A stretch of DNA of 48,181 nt from Armatimonadota bacterium (GTDB taxonomy: Bacteria; Armatimonadota; Fimbriimonadia; Fimbriimonadales; GBS-DC): contig JAIMAN010000016.1 in NCBI GenBank assembly GCA_023511915.1, positions 1 through 48,181 of the forward strand, in the 5' to 3' direction. Under the pieces are notes generated by a model that had not been told where the DNA came from, did not search any database, and saw only the letters and a program-made list of their open reading frames with translations. This document shows, in pieces, positions 7,754 to 16,100 of the stretch. A program made the position numbers and the translations under genes. How positions within the stretch are numbered: position 1 is the first letter of the stretch; each line of letters starts with the position of its first letter.

Positions 7754-9079
7754 GTGCAATACAACCTACGGCTGTACGCGATTACGAGCGCACTCTTCGC
7801 GCTCCCGCTTGTCGCTCTGGCGCAGAAAGACACGCCAACCACGACGACCGAAGCTGTGCCCCTCATCCGCGTGGAGGAGAAGGGCGACCCTGGTCTCACC
7901 TTGGACTGGCAGCTGCGCCCGCGCACCCCAATCCAGTTCACCCCGTTCGAGATGGTGGACCCAAACACAGGCAAGCCTGTGAACGCGAACGACATCATCG
8001 AAGTGAGTGGCGTGAAGATGACGGCGGGCGAGTTCTATCGCCGCTTGAACGAGACGGAGCAGTGGCTCAACGCGCACGGCTACTCGTTGCGCACGGACAC
8101 GGTGTTCGAGTATTACTCGCCGCAGTTGGAGACGGAGATTGCCGACTCGGAGAGGCGTCTGCGCGATTTGGAGGCGCAGTTGCCGCTGTCGGGCGAGCCT
8201 GCAGGGTCGGACTTTTATCCTGCGGCGTGCACGGGCGATGGTCGCTCGTTTGATACAGGATGGTTCGGCAACTCGCTGTTTGGCGTGCGCGTCGTTGGGC
8301 AGGGCAGCTATCAAGCGTGCTTCCCGCCCGCATCGGCGTCTGTGCAGGGCAATGCCCGCCTCGACGGACGCCTTGCGGGCTTCGAACGCACGGTAGCGAC
8401 CGCGACGGCGTCTGCTTCCGCGTCCACCAACGACTTCCAGACCCTGAACTACAGCTACAGCGTGAATGTGCAGGTGCTGGACAACACCGTGTGGGGTCCC
8501 AGCGGTTCAGGCTCCATCCCATTGCGGTTCGCTCGCAACTGGGACTGGCAGATTGCCTCGATCGATTGGCGCAGCCCGACTATTCCGCTGGGCTGTGTGA
8601 ATGTGCTGGGCATCAACATCTGCCTGAACGGGCGTGTGGGCGTGGCAGGCAGCCTGCGCTTGGCGGCTGGGGTAGACCTAAGCGTGTTCGGTCAGCACGC
8701 GAATGCGCGCCCGTATGGGTACCTGGGCGGCTTCGCTGAGGCGTGGATCGGCGTGAACGCAGGTATCGCCCGCGCGGAGGCGGGCGTGCGCGGCAACCTC
8801 ACCTTCCTCAACGGCGACCTGCGCGGTGAGGCGACGGGCAACCTCTCGCTGCGCGGCAGCAACGGACGCCTGTGCGCCGACTATAACTTCAACGCGCGCC
8901 TAGTCGCCAACATCACTGCACTCAGCGGCAACATTCAAGCATACGCGCGCGGCTGCATCTGGGCCTTCGGCTGGCGCTGCGCCGAGGGCAGCATCACCCT
9001 CTTCTCGTGGAACGGCTTCAGCTGGAACCACCGCGAGCTGGGCAACTGGTCGCGCACGGTCACCGTCGGCTGCTTCTAA
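7754..9079 (+). CDS. Secreted protein of unknown function
   Basis: 441 residues beginning with a signal peptide, cleaved probably after LALPLVALA-like residues near ALAQ (about 23). An acidic, proline/threonine-rich linker follows, then a short helix TEIADSERRLRDLEAQL (about 116-138). The rest is long, beta-rich and rich in Asn, Gly and Ala, with repeated N-G-x-L turns such as NGDLRGEATGNLSLRGSNG. About eight cysteines in the mature part suggest disulfides. I do not recognise the family. The GTG at 7754 is certain enough: AGGAGG sits 7 nt upstream. The very strong promoter and 5' hairpin imply an abundant exported protein, perhaps a surface or structural component, but this is inference. Confidence 0.85.
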   Translation: MQYNLRLYAITSALFALPLVALAQKDTPTTTTEAVPLIRVEEKGDPGLTLDWQLRPRTPIQFTPFEMVDPNTGKPVNANDIIEVSGVKMTAGEFYRRLNETEQWLNAHGYSLRTDTVFEYYSPQLETEIADSERRLRDLEAQLPLSGEPAGSDFYPAACTGDGRSFDTGWFGNSLFGVRVVGQGSYQACFPPASASVQGNARLDGRLAGFERTVATATASASASTNDFQTLNYSYSVNVQVLDNTVWGPSGSGSIPLRFARNWDWQIASIDWRSPTIPLGCVNVLGINICLNGRVGVAGSLRLAAGVDLSVFGQHANARPYGYLGGFAEAWIGVNAGIARAEAGVRGNLTFLNGDLRGEATGNLSLRGSNGRLCADYNFNARLVANITALSGNIQAYARGCIWAFGWRCAEGSITLFSWNGFSWNHRELGNWSRTVTVGCF

Positions 9080-9088
9080 AGTGCATCG

Positions 9089-9120
9089 AGCGGGGGCAGG
9101 CAGATGCCTCCCCCGCTTTC
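9089..9120 (+). terminator. Rho-independent terminator-like hairpin
   Basis: AGCGGGGG (9089-9096) pairs with CCCCCGCT (9110-9117), extended by an inner AGGC/GCCT pairing, and is followed by a short TTTCT. It lies 10 nt after the stop of the secreted protein gene and before the next gene. Confidence 0.7.
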
Positions 9121-9132
9121 TCATTCCTGCCC

Positions 9133-10998
9133 ATGCGAACTGCACTTGCGTTGATACTGACGCTTTCGGTCATAATCGCCTACGCACAGCCTACTGTCGG
9201 CGTGCGCCTTACATACCAAGTCACGGGTCAATCCGCATCCCGCTTCTGGCAAGGCGCGCTCTCACGCGCAGCGAGCAGCGAGAATAGCAACAATATGGAG
9301 GAGCCGCTGACGCTGCGCCAAACCTACCGCTACCAACTCGAACAGACTATCCTCCAAAACACAGGGGCAACTCTACTGACGGTCGAGTGGCGACGCTGGC
9401 AAACCGACGCCGCCAGCCAACAAGCGTTTGGAGACCTCCTGAGAGAGATTCAGTCGCTCTCGCCCGTCTATGTGCGCCGTCAGCCGACAGGCGCGCTGGA
9501 GTTCACACGCCCAACCAACACCCCGGCATGGGCGCGCCAAGCCGTCGGCAGTATCCTGCACCCGTTCCAGTTCGTGCGCGACCCGAAGCGCCGCGAGCAG
9601 TGGGAAACCCAAGAGGCGCATCCCAACGGCAGGGCGCGCTGCCGCTACCGCTTAGTCAAGCGCGACGCCAAGCAGACAGTCTATAACAAGGCAGTCGTCG
9701 AGGTGCTGCTGACCCCCGAAGAGAAGCAGTTGGGCAAGACTCATCAGATTCTGGGGCATCTGGAATACACTTTCGATGCTCAGGGCACGCTTGTTCGCGT
9801 CAGAGGCACTTTGCGGGAGCGCGTTGCGCTGCGCGGGCTGCCTGTGAGCCACAACGATATGACGCTGGACATCCGCCTAACCACGCGCCGACGCCTCCCT
9901 TCGGAACATCTCCGCGCGCTCCAGCAGCGCGCACGCCGTGCGCTCGCTGCCACGCAGTGGTACGCCCTGCACGCCCCACCCACCGAGCAGGAGCAGGAGT
10001 ATGCCCGCGCCCAGTCGTTGCTGCAAGGCGAGACGCCCCAAGCGCTGCTGCAGGCGTTAGACCGCGCCCTTGAGACGCCCGCCCCGCTGAACGACCCCGC
10101 CGCACAGCAGAGCCGCCTTGAATTGCAGCGCAAACTGGAAGCAGGCTTTATCCTCTACGACATAGCGTTCGTGCAGGCGGTTATCGACCGACTCCGCACT
10201 CGCCCCAACGCCGACGACGGCTTCTGGATGCTGCTGGGGGTGCTAAGTCGCGCGAGCCGCCCCGAAGCGCAAAACGCCCTACTTGCTGTCCTCCAAGAGT
10301 CGTCCTCTGCCGAACAACAGCAGGCGATTGCGCGACAACTGATGTTCCTGGCGTCGCCCAGCGCGGAACTGCTGCGCGACCTGTGGGCGTTCACCCGCGA
10401 GCGTGCGACGGGCGACCTACAGACGCTGCTTGGGCTGAGTCTGAGCGCACTGGTAGGCAGGAACCCCGAACAGCCCCTCGCCCAAGAGATTGCCCAGTGG
10501 TGCCTGCAGCAACTGGAACGCGCCGAAGACCCCATCGTGTGGCTGAACATGCTGGGCAACCTGCGACGCAACGAGACGCTGCCCATCTTGGAGCGATACG
10601 CCCGCACGGGCAACGAGCAAGTGCGTCAAGCCTCTGTGGTCGCGATGGCCAAGTTCACTGCGACTGATGTGCTGCCCGTATGGACGCGCCTGTACGAGCA
10701 GGAGCCTGCGCTGACCGTGCGCCAAGCAATCATCGAGCAAACGGCGTCGTTTTGGGAGAACCCGCAGGCGCGTCAGTTGCTGGAGCGCGCCGCGTTCAAC
10801 GACCCTGAGCCGCAGGCGCGCAAGGCGGTCGTACAGGCGCTTGCCCCTGTCGCCGCGCGCGACAAGGACGCCTTGGCCCTGCTGGTGCGCATCGCTGAGA
10901 CCAACTCGATGCCCGCCATCCGTCGCGAGGCGATGATTGTGCTGGCAGTGTTGCGCACGGAAGGCGTGCAAGTGCCCCCTGTGCGCTCCGCGCCTTAG
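9133..10998 (+). CDS. Exported HEAT-repeat protein, vitellogenin/LLTP-like architecture
   Basis: 621 residues when started at the ATG at 9133, which gives a clean signal peptide (MRTALALILTLSVIIAYAQ). Residues about 20-260 are beta-rich, with a repeated pattern of amphipathic strands. Residues about 290-615 are all-helical with HEAT-like repeats, for example NMLGNLRRNETLPILERYA and VRQASVVAMAKF. A beta-barrel followed by a helical superhelix, and the phrase LGN...LPILERY...VRQASVVAM, resemble the N-terminal lipid-binding module of large lipid transfer proteins (vitellogenin, MTP). This is pattern similarity only. It would act in the periplasm or outside the cell. Its 3' end overlaps the convergent neighbour by 4 bp. 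Confidence 0.8.
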   Translation: MRTALALILTLSVIIAYAQPTVGVRLTYQVTGQSASRFWQGALSRAASSENSNNMEEPLTLRQTYRYQLEQTILQNTGATLLTVEWRRWQTDAASQQAFGDLLREIQSLSPVYVRRQPTGALEFTRPTNTPAWARQAVGSILHPFQFVRDPKRREQWETQEAHPNGRARCRYRLVKRDAKQTVYNKAVVEVLLTPEEKQLGKTHQILGHLEYTFDAQGTLVRVRGTLRERVALRGLPVSHNDMTLDIRLTTRRRLPSEHLRALQQRARRALAATQWYALHAPPTEQEQEYARAQSLLQGETPQALLQALDRALETPAPLNDPAAQQSRLELQRKLEAGFILYDIAFVQAVIDRLRTRPNADDGFWMLLGVLSRASRPEAQNALLAVLQESSSAEQQQAIARQLMFLASPSAELLRDLWAFTRERATGDLQTLLGLSLSALVGRNPEQPLAQEIAQWCLQQLERAEDPIVWLNMLGNLRRNETLPILERYARTGNEQVRQASVVAMAKFTATDVLPVWTRLYEQEPALTVRQAIIEQTASFWENPQARQLLERAAFNDPEPQARKAVVQALAPVAARDKDALALLVRIAETNSMPAIRREAMIVLAVLRTEGVQVPPVRSAP

Positions 10999-12746
10999 TG
11001 CAACGGTATCCCCGCAATCGTACCGCCATACGATTCGGCGCGCAACGAAGTGAGCAAGCAGTAGCTGCCCTGCCCCGTACCCGTGAGCAGCAGGTTGGGA
11101 TGGTAGCGCGAGCCGACATGCAGCGTACTCTCGCCGTACTCCAGCCGATTGAGCGGGTTCTCCAGCGTTACGATGCGCAGCAGCGCCTGCGGGCTGCTCT
11201 CCTCACGCGCGAGTTGCCCCAGCACATACACATAGCCGACGGCGCGTCCCGCACGGCGCACAATTGCAATCGACGCGCTGCTTAGTTGCTGCTCGCCGAA
11301 GACCAACTGCGGATAGAGCGGCATGTTGAACCCGAAGCGCGTGTGGAACACGAACAGCCGTCCCTGCTTGTCCACGACTGCGCCCACCTCGCTTTGTGCG
11401 GACGCCACGACGGGCGACACGAGGTCTTCCGTGAACGCGCGTCGCCACTGCACGCTCATCTGGCTCGGATGCAGCGCGTACAACTCGCGTGTGCCCGCAC
11501 GCACGAGCAGCCCGCGCCCCATCAGCGTCGCCGCGAGGCTGTGAATCGGCTGCATCGAAACGCGCCGCGCCGTGCGCAACGCGCCCGTGAACGCATCGAA
11601 CTGCACCACCCAGCCTTGATTGGTGCCGATGTAGAAGACGCGCCCAATCTGCACTAAGTCGGTGGAAAACGCGCCATAGCTCGCGGGCATCGGCGCGCTC
11701 TGCCCCACGCGCACGCCGTCGGGGCTAATCGCGTGCAGCCGTCGGTCGCTGCCCGCCACATACAGACGCCCGTTCGCAACCAGCGGCGACAAATCCAAAC
11801 GCGGCTGCACCCCAGCAGGAAACGCGACTACCGTATACGGGTCGCTGCTCGTGTTGTTGGCAACCACACGCGGCAAGTCAATCCGTATCAGCTGATTGCC
11901 CAGCCCCGTGAACCAGCCGTCGCCCAGCGCAACGCTAAAGCCCGCGGGACGGAAGTTGCGCAGCGTGCGTCCATAGACCAACCGTTCGTTGCCCAGCGTG
12001 CTTCCTTGCGTCTCGTTTACGGGTGCACTTGTGAAAAAGATTCGTGTTTCGTTCGTGTCGGGCACGGTGCCCATCCAGAACAACCGTCCCTGATACAGTG
12101 TCGCAGGGACGAAGTTCGTATGTGAGCCGTAGCTCCCTGCGCGGGTAGGCACGCTTGCGCTGCGCACAACGCCTGCGATGAACTCGCCCAGCACCTGCGC
12201 CTGCGTCGCGCCATTAGGCGTCGCCAGCAGTTGCGACGACGCGCCGTCGGTCGGAATCGAACTGCTTGGGGGGCGCATGCGCACCAAGTAGAGCATGTCG
12301 CCGCCTGGAGCCAACGGGCTGCCCGCGCCGTTGACTGAAGGGCTGCCCGACACCTGCCCATCACCCGCACGGTTCTCGAACAGGTCAATCGTCCAATTCT
12401 GCTGCCCTTCCACTTCGTAGCGCGTCAGCCCGAAGGTGAGGTTGTCCCAGCCGTTGCCGTCGTTGAACACGCGCACGCGGAAGACAGCATCTGCGCCCTG
12501 CGGTACCGAAAGCGCACTCTCCGACTCCAATCGCCACTGCCATCGGATGACCTGCCCCACCTGCACCAACGCGGCGTCCGATTGCGCCACGAGGTTGCTA
12601 TTGGCGGTTGCTGACGCGCGCAGTTGGAAGGTCGTGCCTGCCCACAGCATGCCGTTCGGCGTGCGCGGCGCACCACTGGAGATATCAGCGTGTGCGCTGC
12701 CCACCATCGCTACGGCTCCCCACAAAACGCCCCACAATCGTCCCAT
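10995..12746 (-). CDS. Exported beta-propeller (PQQ/outer-membrane-like repeat) protein
   Basis: About 583 residues with signal peptide MGRLWGVLWGAVAMVGSAHA. The N-terminal about 170 residues resemble an immunoglobulin-like domain found in secreted proteins. From about residue 270 on, repeated blade motifs appear, such as ANGRLYVAGSDRRLHAISPD, IGRVFYIGTNQGWVVQFDAF and GTRELYALHPSQMSVQWRR, typical of PQQ-like beta-propellers. No catalytic residues are evident, so binding or structural roles are likely. The ATG at 12746 is preferred over an in-frame ATG at 12755 because GGGAGG then lies 9 nt upstream rather than touching the start codon. It is convergent with the HEAT-repeat gene and divergent from the subtilase. 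Confidence 0.8.
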   Translation of the reverse strand: MGRLWGVLWGAVAMVGSAHADISSGAPRTPNGMLWAGTTFQLRASATANSNLVAQSDAALVQVGQVIRWQWRLESESALSVPQGADAVFRVRVFNDGNGWDNLTFGLTRYEVEGQQNWTIDLFENRAGDGQVSGSPSVNGAGSPLAPGGDMLYLVRMRPPSSSIPTDGASSQLLATPNGATQAQVLGEFIAGVVRSASVPTRAGSYGSHTNFVPATLYQGRLFWMGTVPDTNETRIFFTSAPVNETQGSTLGNERLVYGRTLRNFRPAGFSVALGDGWFTGLGNQLIRIDLPRVVANNTSSDPYTVVAFPAGVQPRLDLSPLVANGRLYVAGSDRRLHAISPDGVRVGQSAPMPASYGAFSTDLVQIGRVFYIGTNQGWVVQFDAFTGALRTARRVSMQPIHSLAATLMGRGLLVRAGTRELYALHPSQMSVQWRRAFTEDLVSPVVASAQSEVGAVVDKQGRLFVFHTRFGFNMPLYPQLVFGEQQLSSASIAIVRRAGRAVGYVYVLGQLAREESSPQALLRIVTLENPLNRLEYGESTLHVGSRYHPNLLLTGTGQGSYCLLTSLRAESYGGTIAGIPLH

Positions 12747-12990
12747 CGGTCGCATCCTCCCGATGGGAACAATTCCACCTCGCGCGTCGCCAAAGGCAGG
12801 TAAGGTTCGTAGAAAGAGGTGCGGGGGCGTCGATAGGCGGCGCGAACCAGTCTCGTAGTGCCTGCCGAAACTGCCTGCGCGATATACGCTTCGCCCCGCA
12901 GCACGACGCCCCCGAAGGCATTTTGCACTCTAATTCAGCGTGTAGCAACTTTCGTGCCAAACGCGATTCGGCGATTAATCACCCAAATCA

Positions 12991-13002
12991 GGACTAAAGT
13001 CC
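12991..13002. repeat. Perfect 12-bp palindrome GGACTAAAGTCC
   Basis: Self-complementary over all 12 bases and followed by CGTCCT. Sequences of this type occur as dispersed repetitive palindromes in other bacterial phyla, from memory. Only one copy is seen here, so it could instead be an operator for the subtilase gene. Confidence 0.4.
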
Positions 13003-13026
13003 CGTCCTAACCTGCATGAAATAGGG

Positions 13027-13032
13027 TATACT
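13027..13032 (+). promoter_or_regulatory. Predicted -10 box (GGGTATACT) of the subtilase gene
   Basis: TATACT preceded by GGG, in the same form as several other promoters of the window. It would give a leader of nearly 90 nt before the ATG at 13126. No good -35 box is visible. Confidence 0.5.
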
Positions 13033-13125
13033 GGAGGCGAGTGAATTTCCCGACGAGAACTTAGGCGCGGAAGCAGTCGCCACCGCTCCTCTTTTCTCCA
13101 GCGAGATTCCTCAAGGAGGTTTTCT

Positions 13126-16100
13126 ATGTTTTTACGCGAATGGAGTACGCGTTTGCGAGGTCTTGTAGTCTCAGGCTTGCTCGTGCTTGCATCGTTGGTG
13201 ATTGCGCAGCCTGAGTTGCCCACCCCAGCGCCGCCGCCGACCGCGCCGCCGTTGGATCGCCCCGTGTTTGACCCGCCTGCGCCCCGCGCGCCTGCGGACA
13301 CCCCGCCCGTTATTGGACCCGACGGCAAGCGCATCGCGCCCACCTACGAAGAGAGCCGCGCCCGCACGCGCCCCGACACGCCCGACAGCACCGCCCCCGC
13401 CGAGGGCTTCACGCACGGCGGCGACGGCGAAACCGTCGGCAGAATCGGCGACCCGCTGGCGATGCCCTTCGGCAGCAAGGGCGAGCGCGTCGCGATTGCG
13501 TTCCGCAACGGCGACTTCGTACCCCCCGCAGTCGAGAAGATTCAGCCCGCGCTGCGCCTGCTGGCGCAACAACGCGCGCAATCCTTCAACCCTGCCTCGG
13601 GCACGACGCGCCCCAGCGTGTACGCGATGATTCTGTTCAACGAGCGTCTGACCCCAGGCATGCGCGAGCAGATGGAAGCGGCGGGCATCCAGTTCTACAG
13701 CTTCTACCCCTACGCCGCCTACCAAGCGAGCATTCCCGTCGATGTGCTGGCGCGTCTGGAAGCGACCGACGCCGTGCGCTGGGTCGGCATGCCTGAACCT
13801 ATCCAGAAGTTAGACCCTGAACTCATCCCCCTGATGCAGAAGGGCGGGCGCGAGCGCGTGCCGCTCTACATCAACCTGTTCGGTCCCGACACGGACGGCA
13901 GCATCGCCGCGACCCTGCGCGCAGCGGGCGTCTCGGTCTACCAATATCACCCCGATCTGCACTTCTACTACGCGGAAGGCGACGCGCAAGCCCTCTGGAA
14001 CGCGCTTGCGATGGACAGCGTGCTGTTCATCGAGCCTGTGCCACTCTCAACCACTGCCGATACCGAGGCGCAGCCGTCTGTGAACGCAGATCGCCTCTGG
14101 GGCACGCAGTTCGACGGTCGCCCGCGCGACGGACGCCAAATCAAAATCGGCGTGATGGATAGCGGGATGAACACCGCGCATCAGGACTTCGCCAACCTTT
14201 CTGGCGGCATGTTCGGCTACAACCGCACCACCGAGTCGAGCTGGTTCGACGACCTGAACGGGCACGGCACGCATGTGTCGGGCACGCTGTTTGGGCAGGG
14301 CAACGCCCAGTTCCGCTACCGCGGCTTCGCCTCGGGATTCCAGGAATCGAGCCTTGAACCGTATGACCTCCTGCACAGCAAGGTCTTCCGCGCGGATGGC
14401 TTCTCCGAGGGCAACTCCGTCGGCGAGGGGTTGCAAGATATGCGCGGGTGGGGCAGCGCGGACATCAAACGCCACTTGTTCAACTACAGCGGCGGATTTG
14501 CAGGGACGAACTTGCCCGGTACGGATGCCCAGTCGCGCATCGTGGACTTAGCCTTCGGCGAAGATATTCTGCCCGTGATCGCCGCGGGGAATGAGGGACC
14601 CAACGCAGGTACCGTGCGTGGGCCGGGCGTCGCCAAAGGCGCGCTCACCGTGGGCAACATTTCTGACGATGGCGAGACAACCGTAGACAATATGGTGAGC
14701 AGCTCGTCGCGCGGTCCCACAGGCGACGGCCGCTTCAAGCCCGATGTGGTCGCCCCAGGACGCCCAATAGACTCGACCAGTCACACGGACAATTCGGGTT
14801 ATCGTACTTTAAGTGGCACCTCGATGGCGGCGCCCCATGTCGCAGGCTTGGCGGCGACGCTCAAGCTGCACTACAACTGGCCCGCGTGGGCAATCCGCGC
14901 GATTATTATGGGCACTGCCATCGATCTCGGACACGGACGCAACAACCAAGGCTTGGGCAAAGTGGACGCGCTGCTGTCGCATTTTGCGTGGAACGGCGGC
15001 TGGGGAACTTGGTTCTGGCAGAACGGCGGCACGGGCGACCTGCGCTACGTCGATGTGGATGTGCCTGCAGGCTGCACGAAACTGCGCGTGGTGCTGGTCT
15101 ACCCTGACCCGCCTGCCGCTTCGGGCGCGAGCTTCGCGCTGGTGAACGACCTCGACCTCTATGTGCAGACGGGCACGCTCACAACCGACCGCTCAGGCGA
15201 CTGGAACTCGCTCTCAAGCCGCAACAATGTGGAAGTCGTTGAGGTCACCAACCCGCCTGCGGGAACCTACCGCGTCAAGGTCTACACCTACGCCCAGAAC
15301 TCGGGCAGCTCGCAAGCGTGGGCGTTCAACCTCCACTATACCTTCGGCAGCCAGACGCCCAATATCAACCTGAGCGTGAGTGCGCCTGCAGCCGTGAAGC
15401 CCAGCACGAACTTCACCGTGACGGGCACTGCGACGGCAGGCTCGTATGTCGCTTCGGGCGTCTTCGCGCAGCTGACCGTGCCGACGGGCGGGTTGACCCG
15501 CAACGGGCTGACCTTCTATCGGCGCGCCCCCAGCGGCGGCGAGGAGAGCGTCTACTTCAACGGCGTGTTCGGCAAGAACATGGGCAACATCGGGCACACG
15601 CTGAGCCGAAAGTTCGACTGGAGCATGACCAGCGGCGCAACGGAAGGCGTGCGCACCGTGCGGATGTCCGTCGTCTCCAGAAATGGGAGCGATACCACCC
15701 TCGATCGGAATGTGATTGTGGACGGTACGCCGCCTACCAACTGGGGCGGCTTCAGCCCCGCAAGCTGGGTCAATACCCAGACGCCCACCTGCTCCATTCA
15801 GGTGCAGGATGTGCTGGCGGGCTTGAACACAGGCGCGCTCTACTACTGGTACTACACACCAGGCACAGGGGTTCAGGGTCCGTTCCCAGCGACCACATCC
15901 GCCGCCAACGGCACAACCGCGCTGGCGACCCTCAACACGCCGCATGTGCCGTTCAACCGAGACAGCTCCGGGGCGGAAGCGCAGGTCTACTTCCGCGCCT
16001 ATGACCGTGCGGGCAACTACAGCGACAGCGGGTGGCAACTGGTGCGCATCGATACCGTCGTCCCTGGCGAGTGGCGCAACTTCACGCCCAGCGGCGTCGT

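Larger units (their letters stand above)
12747..13125. other. 379-bp divergent intergenic region with palindrome and promoter
   Basis: No convincing coding sequence is seen; short leftward frames here lack ribosome-binding sites and coding-like composition. The region holds the perfect 12-bp palindrome GGACTAAAGTCC at 12991-13002, a -10 box at 13027-13032 and an untranslated leader of nearly 90 nt before the subtilase. Confidence 0.6.

Noticed and set aside
12685-12960. Small leftward frames upstream of the beta-propeller gene
   Set aside because: No ribosome-binding site, Arg/Cys-rich random-like composition, and they overlap the signal peptide region of the real gene.
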